A DNA stretch of 5,953 nucleotides from Micavibrio aeruginosavorus (GTDB taxonomy: Bacteria; Pseudomonadota; Alphaproteobacteria; Micavibrionales; Micavibrionaceae): positions 1 through 5,953 of the forward strand of contig QFOT01000137.1 of the NCBI GenBank assembly GCA_003241285.1. The letters run 5' to 3'. The translations under genes were made by a program, and so were the position numbers. Of the stretch, positions 1 to 5,199 are shown one piece after another; position 1 is the stretch's first letter, and each line of letters starts with the position of its first letter. A model generated the notes under the pieces. It was not told the DNA's origin. It did no database searches and saw only the letters and a list, made by a program, of their open reading frames with translations.

Positions 1-963
1 ATTGGCTTGTTCTGCAATATTCCACATGAACGTGTCATTCCGGCTCTCGACGTTAAATCTATCTATGAAGTACCGCTGACGTATCACGCCGAAGGACTGG
101 ACACTGAAGTCCTTTCGTGTTTCGGCATTAAAGACGCAAAAGAACCCGACCTTACCCAATGGCAAGAAATCGTTCACCGGATCAAAAATCCGGAAGCCAG
201 TGTCAAAATTGGTATCGTTGGCAAATATACCGAATTGACGGACAGCTATAAATCTTTGAACGAAGCCTTGATCCACGGCGGCATCGCTAACAACGTCAAA
301 GTTCAGTTGAAATTTTTAGAGGGCGAAACATTCGAAAAAGACGGCCACGCTGCCGAGCTTGAAGATGTCGATGCTATTCTCGTTCCTGGCGGCTTTGGGC
401 AGCGTGGCACCGAAGGCATGATAAAAGCCGTTGAGTTTGCCCGCACCCGCAAAGTTCCTTATTTCGGTATTTGCTTCGGTATGCAAATGGCGGTTATCGA
501 AGCCACGCGCCATCTCGTTGGTTTGGAAGAGGCGAACTCGACCGAATTCGGCGAATGCAAGGAGCCTGTTGTCGGCCTTATGACTGAATGGCTCAAAGGC
601 AATGAAATGGTTACCCGCGATGATAAAGGCGATCTCGGCGGCACGATGCGCCTTGGCGCTTATAATGCAACCCTTAAGCCCGATTCCCTCATCTCAAAAA
701 TTTATGGCTCGACCACTATCTCTGAACGTCACCGTCACCGTTATGAAGTCAACATCAACTATGTTGAGCGCTTGGAGGCAAAAGGTATGGAATTTGCTGG
801 CATGTCGCCTAACGGCAAATTGCCCGAAACCGTGGAGATTCCCGGTCACCCGTGGTTTATCGGCGTTCAATATCACCCGGAATTAAAATCCAAGCCATTC
901 GACCCGCATCCGCTCTTTACTTCCTTTATTGGCGCGGCACTTGAGAAGAGCCGCCTGGTATGA
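1..963 (+). CDS. pyrG: CTP synthase, C-terminal part (5' end outside window)
   Basis: CTP synthase makes CTP from UTP, ATP and glutamine in the cytosol, the last step of de novo pyrimidine nucleotide synthesis. The reading frame is open from base 1, so the gene is cut by the window edge; the TTG at 7 is an internal Leu codon, not a start. What remains (320 codons) is the end of the synthetase domain (ALFCN-like segment, then DVKSIYEVP) and the whole class I glutamine amidotransferase domain. The GATase triad is visible: nucleophile Cys in GICFGMQ (codon 472-474), and His and Glu in QYHPEL (codons 874-876 and 880-882). The oxyanion-loop motif PGGFGQRG and the conserved ERHRHRYEVN segment are intact. 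By comparison with the roughly 545-residue E. coli enzyme, about 220 N-terminal residues are missing. Its TGA overlaps the cdd ATG. Identification is certain at family level. Confidence 0.97.
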   Translation: MGLFCNIPHERVIPALDVKSIYEVPLTYHAEGLDTEVLSCFGIKDAKEPDLTQWQEIVHRIKNPEASVKIGIVGKYTELTDSYKSLNEALIHGGIANNVKVQLKFLEGETFEKDGHAAELEDVDAILVPGGFGQRGTEGMIKAVEFARTRKVPYFGICFGMQMAVIEATRHLVGLEEANSTEFGECKEPVVGLMTEWLKGNEMVTRDDKGDLGGTMRLGAYNATLKPDSLISKIYGSTTISERHRHRYEVNINYVERLEAKGMEFAGMSPNGKLPETVEIPGHPWFIGVQYHPELKSKPFDPHPLFTSFIGAALEKSRLV

Positions 964-1373
964 CGCCTGATATTCTGGACAAACTTTTCGAAGTTGCGGT
1001 TAGTGCCAGGGAAAACGCTTACGCGCCTTATTCCAAATTTAAGGTCGGCGCTGCTATTTTGTCTGAAACAGGTGAAATCTACGCCGGAACCAATGTGGAA
1101 GAGGCGGCGTATATCTGCACTCACGCGGAACAGAATGCTATCGGCAACATGATAACTGCCGAGGGGGCTCATAAAATAAAAGCCGTTCTGGTTGTCGGCG
1201 GCGAGGAAGGCGATGCCATGCTCGTAACGCCTTGCGGCCATTGCCGCCAATGGATCAGGGAGCATGGTGATCCATCGACAGAAATATATGTGGCTGGCCC
1301 CGAAGGTGTACGCAAAAGCTTTACTCTGGGCGAATTGCTGCCCCATGATTTCGGGCCTGATAATCTCAAGTAA
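960..1373 (+). CDS. cdd: cytidine deaminase
   Basis: This 137-residue zinc enzyme hydrolyses cytidine and deoxycytidine to uridine and deoxyuridine (pyrimidine salvage). The length fits the small, usually homotetrameric cytidine deaminases. Visible motifs are the N-terminal AYAPYSKFKVGAA, the substrate-binding NVE (N45, E47), HAE with H55 as zinc ligand and E57 as the proton-shuttling glutamate, and PCGHCRQ with zinc ligands C92 and C95. Position 55 is His, whereas small tetrameric CDAs such as the B. subtilis enzyme have Cys; His is the arrangement of the larger E. coli Cdd. The ATG overlaps the pyrG stop (ATGA), which suggests translational coupling and a shared transcript; a purine-rich GAGAAGAG about 9 nt upstream may act as a weak SD. 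The protein could also accept related nucleosides, but the family call is secure. Confidence 0.95.
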   Translation: MTPDILDKLFEVAVSARENAYAPYSKFKVGAAILSETGEIYAGTNVEEAAYICTHAEQNAIGNMITAEGAHKIKAVLVVGGEEGDAMLVTPCGHCRQWIREHGDPSTEIYVAGPEGVRKSFTLGELLPHDFGPDNLK

Positions 1374-1378
1374 TTGGC

Positions 1379-1407
1379 TTGAGAAAATTGTCGCCTTTGC
1401 CTATAAC
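1379..1407 (+). promoter_or_regulatory. sigma-70-type promoter of kdsA
   Basis: TTGAGA (1379-1384), a 17-bp spacer and TATAAC (1402-1407) match the consensus hexamers at 5 of 6 positions each. The usual 6-7 nt from the -10 box to the start site puts transcription initiation at about 1413-1414, on the A of the kdsA ATG. There is no usable Shine-Dalgarno sequence; the AGG at 1409-1411 is only 2 nt from the ATG. A leaderless kdsA mRNA is therefore predicted. The promoter is read from sequence only. Confidence 0.7.
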
Positions 1408-1413
1408 TAGGCT

Positions 1414-2235
1414 ATGAAAACAGTATCCGTCGGCCCTATCCAAATTTCCAATGATTTACCTTTCGCGCTTATTACAGGGCCTTGCGTCCTCGAATCCCGC
1501 GACCATGCATTTGACATGGCGGGAAAGCTCAAAGAAATCACAACAAAGCTTGGCATTCCCTACATCTATAAAACGTCATTCGATAAAGCAAACCGCACCT
1601 CGATTAAAGGTGAGCGAGGCATGGGGCTCGATAAAGCCATCGAAATTTTTAAGGACCTTAAAAAAGAACTCGGCATGCCCGTTCTGACAGATGTGCATTC
1701 GCCCGAACAATGTGAAGCGTTGAAAGATGCTGTTGATGTACTGCAAATTCCGGCTTTTCTTTGCCGTCAGACCGATCTCTTAATTGCCGCAGCTAAAACT
1801 GGTCTTGCCATCAATGTCAAAAAAGGCCAATTCCTCGCTCCTTGGGATATGAAGAACGTTGCACAAAAGATTTCCGATAGCGGCAATGAAAACATCATGC
1901 TTTGCGAACGCGGCGCAAGTTTCGGTTATAATACTTTGGTTGTTGATTTCCGATCCTTGCCTATCATGGCGCAAACCGGCTATCCGGTAATCATGGATGC
2001 AACGCACGCCGTTCAGCAACCGGGGGGCAATGGTGCCTCAACAGGCGGTGATCGTACAATGGTTCCAGTCATGGCGAAAGCCGCTATGGCCGTCGGCGTA
2101 GCTGGCGTTTTCATGGAAACTCACCAAGACCCTGATAATGCACCATCCGATGGGCCGAACATGGTCAAACTTCATGATATGCAGGGTCTTCTTGAAAAAA
2201 TGATTCAAATTGATCGTCTGACAAAAAGTATTTGA
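1414..2235 (+). CDS. kdsA: 3-deoxy-8-phosphooctulonate (KDO-8-P) synthase
   Basis: KdsA condenses phosphoenolpyruvate with D-arabinose 5-phosphate to give KDO 8-phosphate, the committed step to the inner-core LPS sugar KDO. The 273-residue protein is full length (E. coli about 284). The ATG at 1414 is right because the product begins with the family's own N-terminus, with the pattern VSVGxIxISNDLPF. Signature stretches are YKTSFDKANRTS, GERGMGLD, TDVHSPEQC, NVKKGQFLAPWDM, CERGASFGYN and MDATHAVQQPGG. C24 (in GPCVLES), H198, E235 and D246 sit at a constant offset of 13 from the Aquifex aeolicus metal ligands C11, H185, E222 and D233. The enzyme is therefore predicted to be the metal-dependent class; the metal-independent E. 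coli enzyme has Asn in place of this Cys. SDGPN replaces the CDGPS seen in the E. coli type. Transcription probably starts at its own promoter (1379-1407). Confidence 0.97.
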   Translation: MKTVSVGPIQISNDLPFALITGPCVLESRDHAFDMAGKLKEITTKLGIPYIYKTSFDKANRTSIKGERGMGLDKAIEIFKDLKKELGMPVLTDVHSPEQCEALKDAVDVLQIPAFLCRQTDLLIAAAKTGLAINVKKGQFLAPWDMKNVAQKISDSGNENIMLCERGASFGYNTLVVDFRSLPIMAQTGYPVIMDATHAVQQPGGNGASTGGDRTMVPVMAKAAMAVGVAGVFMETHQDPDNAPSDGPNMVKLHDMQGLLEKMIQIDRLTKSI

Positions 2236-2260
2236 CATAATTTACATTTTTTGCTATTTT
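2232..2260 (+). promoter_or_regulatory. strong extended -10 promoter upstream of the unknown gene pair
   Basis: A perfect TTGACA (2232-2237) overlaps the kdsA stop codon. It is followed by a 17-bp AT-rich spacer and TATTTT (2255-2260), with TGC immediately before the -10 box (extended -10 motif). The expected start is near 2267, which leaves a leader of about 105 nt before the ATG at 2372. This is the best-matching promoter in the window. Confidence 0.72.
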
Positions 2261-2266
2261 CCCATA

Positions 2267-2371
2267 AAATTCGAAAGGGCTAAAAAGGAAATTTTTTAGC
2301 GCGCGTACTTGAAATAAAGCGAGTGCGAACGATCTAATGGCTAAGTAAAACTGTAACTTACTGAGTAAAAA
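2267..2371 (+). promoter_or_regulatory. structured 5' leader of the unknown gene pair
   Basis: The predicted leader can form two adjacent hairpins. The first pairs GCTAAAAA (2279-2286) with TTTTTAGC (2293-2300) around a 6-nt loop. The second pairs CGTACTTG (2304-2311) with CGAGTGCG (2320-2327), with two G-U pairs and an 8-nt loop. Downstream are a minimal ATG-GCT-AAG-TAA frame (2337-2348) and direct repeats of the pattern TRAGTAAA at 2342, 2362 and 2373, the last overlapping the start codon. No known riboswitch class is recognised. The hairpins are real sequence complementarity; a regulatory role is inferred. Confidence 0.4.
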
Positions 2372-2770
2372 ATGAGTAAATTATCTATCTATTTCGAGCC
2401 TCTTCATGAGGATCCCGTCGTTGACGCTGCCACTCACCGTGGCTTTGTCAGCATGAATTCCCCAGACATATTGGTATTATTCGACAAAGCGGCAAAAGAG
2501 AGCACAAAGAGCGACATAATATCCTCGCTTCGCGGTGAAACAATCAGCCAGCCGAATATAGACAGTTCCGTAGAGGCGCATCTGATCCGTTCCGGCGAAA
2601 TGACGTTCCCTGCCTTGATCGAGCTTTTTATGGACAAAGCCTATGACGGAGTTCCTGTAAAGACTGATATCAGCGGTGAATTCCGCCGCCTAAAAACAGA
2701 AAGCGCGCAAATTGAAATGCGGCATTTGGTACTTGTCGGCCCAATTATCACTCAGCCATTATTGCCATAA
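2372..2770 (+). CDS. hypothetical protein, 132 aa
   Basis: I do not recognise this protein. It is a soluble-looking 132-residue sequence with no signal peptide, membrane segment or cysteine. It mixes acidic and basic residues, has an internal stretch FPALIELFMDKAYDG that looks helical, and ends in a hydrophobic, proline-containing tail (LVLVGPIITQPLLP). ATG 2372 is the only reasonable start because an in-frame TAA lies at 2366; the SD is poor (GAG at 2363-2365, 6 nt away). It contains four ATA isoleucine codons, while eno uses none. A strong promoter and a leader of about 105 nt lie upstream, and the stop overlaps the ATG at 2770 of the next frame (TAATG), so the two small genes are probably one operon. 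A coding role is supported by the length, the promoter and the coupled downstream gene, not by homology. Confidence 0.65.
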   Translation: MSKLSIYFEPLHEDPVVDAATHRGFVSMNSPDILVLFDKAAKESTKSDIISSLRGETISQPNIDSSVEAHLIRSGEMTFPALIELFMDKAYDGVPVKTDISGEFRRLKTESAQIEMRHLVLVGPIITQPLLP

Positions 2771-2781
2771 TGGAGATTGAA

Positions 2782-2955
2782 ATGAACGATACAAAACCAA
2801 GAAGCGAAATCTGGTCTAAACTGGCTCAAGGCAATACCGATGCAAAAAAGTTGGTGGATCAAAGTTGGAGTCGCCGTATCGCGGATGCTGAAACAATAGA
2901 ACAAAGAAAGGCGATAGAAAATTGTCGTCGTATATATGGCCAGTTTTATCCGTAA
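2782..2955 (+). CDS. small hypothetical protein, 57 aa
   Basis: The product is a small, charged, mostly helical-looking protein (57 residues, one Cys) with no motif I recognise. Two in-frame starts exist. ATG 2770 overlaps the previous stop (TAATG), while ATG 2782 has GGAG at 2772-2775 with a 6-nt spacing. I prefer 2782 because that SD would lie inside the gene if translation began at 2770. Three of its five Ile codons are ATA, a bias shared with the upstream gene and unlike eno. It lies directly upstream of a terminator-like hairpin at 2986-3020. The tight spacing suggests it is made with the 132-aa protein. A partner or antitoxin role would be speculation; no TA family is evident. Confidence 0.6.
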   Translation: MNDTKPRSEIWSKLAQGNTDAKKLVDQSWSRRIADAETIEQRKAIENCRRIYGQFYP

Positions 2956-2961
2956 CACTAC

Positions 2962-2990
2962 TGGACCTTAAGAGAAATTCCATTTAAAAA
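2962..2990 (+). promoter_or_regulatory. weak candidate promoter for eno
   Basis: TGGACC (2962-2967), a 17-bp spacer and TAAAAA (2985-2990) each match the sigma-70 hexamers at 4 of 6 positions. The predicted start near 2997 would fall at the end of the 5' arm of the hairpin at 2986-3020, giving a short leader with the eno SD unpaired. It is listed because eno otherwise has no visible promoter between the terminator-like hairpin and its ATG. The match is weak. Confidence 0.3.
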
Positions 2991-3020
2991 TCCTCTGTTA
3001 CAATTAGCAGAGGATTTTTT
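2986..3020 (+). terminator. terminator-like hairpin overlapping the eno ribosome binding site
   Basis: AAAAATCCTCTG (2986-2997) and CAGAGGATTTTT (3008-3019) form a perfect 12-bp stem with a 10-nt loop. It has a 5' A tract and a 3' run of six T residues (3015-3020). This is the form of a bidirectional intrinsic terminator for the two small upstream genes. The run of T ends one base before the eno ATG (3022), and the eno SD, AGAGGA (3009-3014, 7 nt from the ATG), lies wholly in the 3' arm. A read-through transcript would hide that SD. The structure is seen directly; termination and occlusion are inferred. Confidence 0.65.
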
Positions 3021-3021
3021 A

Positions 3022-4332
3022 ATGAGCGCAATCGTAGATGTATATGCCCGTCAGATTTTAGACAGCCGTGGCAACCCAACCGTAGAAGTCGATGTCGTCC
3101 TTGAAAGCGGCGCGAGAGGCCGTGCCGCCGTTCCGTCAGGAGCTTCCACAGGCGCCCATGAAGCGGTAGAGCTTCGTGATGGAGATAAATCCCGTTACGG
3201 CGGCAAATCCGTCGAAACCGCGGTTAACAACGTCAACACCGAAATCGCCGATCTTCTCGACGGTATCGAAGCCGAAGAGCAAACCCTGATCGATCACGCG
3301 ATGATCGAACTCGACGGTACTGAAAATAAATCTCGCCTTGGCGCTAATGCCATCCTCGGCGTATCTTTAGCCATCGCACGTGCGCAGGCCGAAGAAGTTG
3401 ATCAACAGATTTTCCGTTATATCGGCGGCGTATTCGCCAATATGTTACCTGTCCCGATGATGAACATCATCAATGGTGGAAGTCACGCTGACAACCCTGT
3501 CGATTTTCAGGAATTCATGATCATGCCGGGCGGTGCCGACAGCGTTGCCGAAGCGATCCGCATGGGCTCTGAAATTTTCCACACTTTGAAAAAAGAATTA
3601 TCCGCGGCTGGCCTTAACACGAATGTAGGCGACGAGGGCGGTTTCGCGCCTGCTGTGAAATCTTCCTACGAAGCACTCGACTTCATCATGAAAGCGATTG
3701 AAAAATCTGGTTACAAGCCGGGCGAAGATGTGATGCTCGCGCTCGATGTTGCAGCCACTGAATTCTTCAAAGAAGGCAAATACCATCTCGAAGGCGAAGG
3801 CAAAATCCTGACTACCGACCAGATGATCAAATATTACGAAGACTTGTGTTCTAAATATCCAATCGTATCTATCGAAGACGGCCTGGCCGAAGATGACTGG
3901 GCAGGCTGGGCCGCTTTGACAAAAGCATTGGGCGATAAAGTTCAACTGGTCGGTGATGATCTGTTCGTCACGAACCCGAAACGTCTCGCACGTGGTATCG
4001 AAGAGAAATCGGCTAATGCGATCCTCGTTAAAGTAAACCAGATCGGAACTTTGACTGAAACGCTTCAGGCCGTTGAAATGGCCCAGAAAGCGGGCTTCGG
4101 CGTTATCCTGTCCCACCGTTCAGGCGAAACTGAAGATTCAACGATTGCCGATTTGGCCGTGGCCACCAATGCAGGCCAGATCAAGACAGGTTCTTTATCT
4201 CGTTCCGACCGCGTGGCGAAATACAACCAGTTGATCCGCATCGAAGAAATCCTAGGCCCTTCGGCACGTTATGCCGGGACAAGTATTTTGCGGGCGAAGC
4301 CTGCGTCACAAGCTAAGTTGAAAGCCGCCTAA
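3022..4332 (+). CDS. eno: enolase (phosphopyruvate hydratase)
   Basis: Enolase interconverts 2-phosphoglycerate and phosphoenolpyruvate in glycolysis and gluconeogenesis; it is a cytosolic Mg-dependent dimer and in many bacteria also an RNA degradosome partner. The 436-residue protein is full length. The N-terminal domain carries QILDSRGNPTVEVDV and the mobile loop SGASTGAHEA (39-48). The barrel carries H155, E164 (QEFM), E205 (GDEGGFAP), the Mg ligands D242, E285 (IEDG) and D312 (GDDLFVTN), the catalytic base K337 (LVKVNQIG), H365 in SHRSGETED, and K388 (IKTGS). All match the known catalytic set in order and spacing. The start is fixed by homology and by AGAGGA at 3009-3014. Codon use is biased (no ATA codon), as expected for a highly expressed gene. 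PEP made here is also a KdsA substrate. Confidence 0.98.
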   Translation: MSAIVDVYARQILDSRGNPTVEVDVVLESGARGRAAVPSGASTGAHEAVELRDGDKSRYGGKSVETAVNNVNTEIADLLDGIEAEEQTLIDHAMIELDGTENKSRLGANAILGVSLAIARAQAEEVDQQIFRYIGGVFANMLPVPMMNIINGGSHADNPVDFQEFMIMPGGADSVAEAIRMGSEIFHTLKKELSAAGLNTNVGDEGGFAPAVKSSYEALDFIMKAIEKSGYKPGEDVMLALDVAATEFFKEGKYHLEGEGKILTTDQMIKYYEDLCSKYPIVSIEDGLAEDDWAGWAALTKALGDKVQLVGDDLFVTNPKRLARGIEEKSANAILVKVNQIGTLTETLQAVEMAQKAGFGVILSHRSGETEDSTIADLAVATNAGQIKTGSLSRSDRVAKYNQLIRIEEILGPSARYAGTSILRAKPASQAKLKAA

Positions 4333-4341
4333 TAACTACAT

Positions 4342-4439
4342 CGTCATCCCCCGAATTTGTCTTCAAATTCTAGGGGGATCCGCTTGCCTCGCCATCGCTG
4401 GATCGCCTTTGAATTGCTAAAGCAATTCAGGCGATGACA
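4342..4439. repeat. BIME-like pair of inverted hairpin modules between eno and dedA
   Basis: The element is bounded by inverted ends (CGTCATCCCC at 4342-4351 and GGCGATGACA at 4430-4439, 8 of 10 matching). It contains two head-to-head hairpin modules. Module A pairs ATCCCCC+GAATTTG (4346-4359) with CAAATTC+GGGGGAT (4364-4379), with loop TCTT and an unpaired TA. Module B pairs ATCGCC+TGAATTGC (4402-4417) with GCAATTCA+GGCGAT (4422-4435), with loop TAAA and an unpaired TT. Both have a 4-nt loop and a 2-nt bulge between inner and outer stem. No T run follows, so it is not a classic terminator, though it may shield the eno 3' end. The GTCATYCCC type of end resembles dispersed intergenic palindromes of proteobacteria. 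Confidence 0.7.
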
Positions 4440-4459
4440 CTAAATAAATAGGAATAAAT

Positions 4460-5071
4460 ATGATCGAAACCATCATCCACTGGCTTGTTGAATTTATCGA
4501 AGCTCTCGGATATCCGGGCGTTTTCCTGATGTCCGCGCTTGAAAGTACCTTCATGCCGATCCCGAGCGAGGCAACTCTTATTCCAGCGGGATATTTGATT
4601 CATCAAGGCAAGATGGACGGCACGATCGTATTTGTGCTGGCTGTTCTCGGCACGATGGCTGGCTCATTGCTGAATTACTATGTCGCCAAAATCTGCGGAC
4701 GTTATATCCTGATCAAATACGGACGATTCTTCTTTATGAACGAAGAAAAAATGGCCAAGGTTGATGATTATTTCCGCACACATGGGCCGATCTCGATTTT
4801 CCTCGGGCGGCTTGTTTTCGGTATCCGCCATTTCATCTCTTTCCCGGCGGGGCTGGCGAGGATGAACCTTGCAAAGTTCTGTATCTACACGGGCCTGGGC
4901 GGGGCGATCTGGACGGCGGTGCTGCTTGTTCTGGGCTACCAGCTTGGCAATAATCAGGAATTGGTCAAAAGCCTGCTGCCCGAAATCAAAATCGGCTGCG
5001 CCGTGCTGGTGTTATTGGCTGGCGGCATCTATTTCTGGCGGCATAAGCGGAAGATTACTTTACCTTCTTAA
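4460..5071 (+). CDS. DedA-family (SNARE-associated/VTT domain) inner membrane protein
   Basis: DedA proteins are polytopic inner membrane proteins; characterised members recycle undecaprenyl phosphate or other phospholipids and support envelope homeostasis. This 203-residue protein shows the family pattern. An N-terminal hydrophobic helix is followed by ALEST...PIPSE (E28, P33, P35, E37) in the first re-entrant region, then a long hydrophobic segment at 54-78 leading to CGR (79-81). FLGR (114-117) is followed by the conserved R123-H124 and FPAGLARM (128-135), and two C-terminal membrane helices lie at about 142-161 and 175-193. The C-terminus is basic (RHKRK) and probably cytoplasmic. The SD is AGGA (4450-4453), 6 nt from the ATG. 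It sits between two repeat elements; I see no convincing promoter of its own. The exact substrate cannot be read from sequence. Confidence 0.92.
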   Translation: MIETIIHWLVEFIEALGYPGVFLMSALESTFMPIPSEATLIPAGYLIHQGKMDGTIVFVLAVLGTMAGSLLNYYVAKICGRYILIKYGRFFFMNEEKMAKVDDYFRTHGPISIFLGRLVFGIRHFISFPAGLARMNLAKFCIYTGLGGAIWTAVLLVLGYQLGNNQELVKSLLPEIKIGCAVLVLLAGGIYFWRHKRKITLPS

Positions 5072-5150
5072 TTGTCTTCCCCGCGCAGGCGGAGATCTCC
5101 CTTGGAGCGCCACAAAGAAAGAGAGATTCCCGCCTGCGCGGGAATGACAA
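5072..5150. repeat. inverted-repeat element between dedA and ftsB
   Basis: The 28-bp arms at 5072-5099 and 5123-5150 are inverted copies with 24 of 28 positions matching. Each starts outward with TTGTC, then a CCCGCGCAGGCGG-type core, and ends inward in GAGATC/GAGATT. Each arm is itself partly palindromic (CCCGCCTGCGCGGG at 5129-5142), so the element can fold as one long hairpin or as two small ones. It starts at the base after the dedA TAA. It is the same general design as the element at 4342-4439 (outer GTCATYCC-like ends, two head-to-head modules) but with a GC-rich core. There is no T run, so any terminator action would be incidental. Confidence 0.8.
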
Positions 5151-5172
5151 GAGTATTAATTAGCGCTATACT
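5144..5172 (+). promoter_or_regulatory. sigma-70-type promoter of ftsB
   Basis: ATGACA (5144-5149, 5 of 6 matching), a 17-bp spacer and TATACT (5167-5172, 5 of 6) form a good promoter. The start is expected near 5179, giving a leader of about 21 nt with no recognisable SD before ATG 5200. The -35 hexamer consists of the terminal bases of the inverted-repeat element at 5072-5150. Confidence 0.65.
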
Positions 5173-5199
5173 AGCAAAAACCATCTCGATTCATAACTC

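Noticed and set aside
873..1346. 157-codon minus-strand open frame over pyrG end and cdd
   Set aside because: It is a shadow of two clear plus-strand genes, and its product has no recognisable features.
2337..2348. Three-codon uORF (Met-Ala-Lys-stop) in the leader of the 132-aa gene
   Set aside because: It has no SD and is too short to judge. It is mentioned only as part of the leader.
2372..2955. Toxin-antitoxin module
   Set aside because: The sizes and coupling would fit, but neither protein shows any toxin or antitoxin motif I can recognise.
2999..3004. TACAAT in the loop of the eno hairpin as a -10 box
   Set aside because: No acceptable -35 hexamer lies 16-18 bp upstream, and the start at about 3011 would remove part of the SD.
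3598..4116. 172-codon minus-strand open frame inside eno
   Set aside because: It is antisense to the most conserved part of enolase, has no recognisable motif or SD, and is explained by the codon bias of the plus-strand gene.
4441..4459. Promoter for dedA in the AT-rich stretch before its ATG
   Set aside because: TAAATA-like sequences are present, but no -35 box fits at normal spacing, so I do not claim a promoter.
4342..5150. The two repeat elements as a composite transposon carrying dedA
   Set aside because: The elements differ strongly in core sequence, no transposase is present, and no target-site duplications are visible. Two independent intergenic repeats are the simpler reading.
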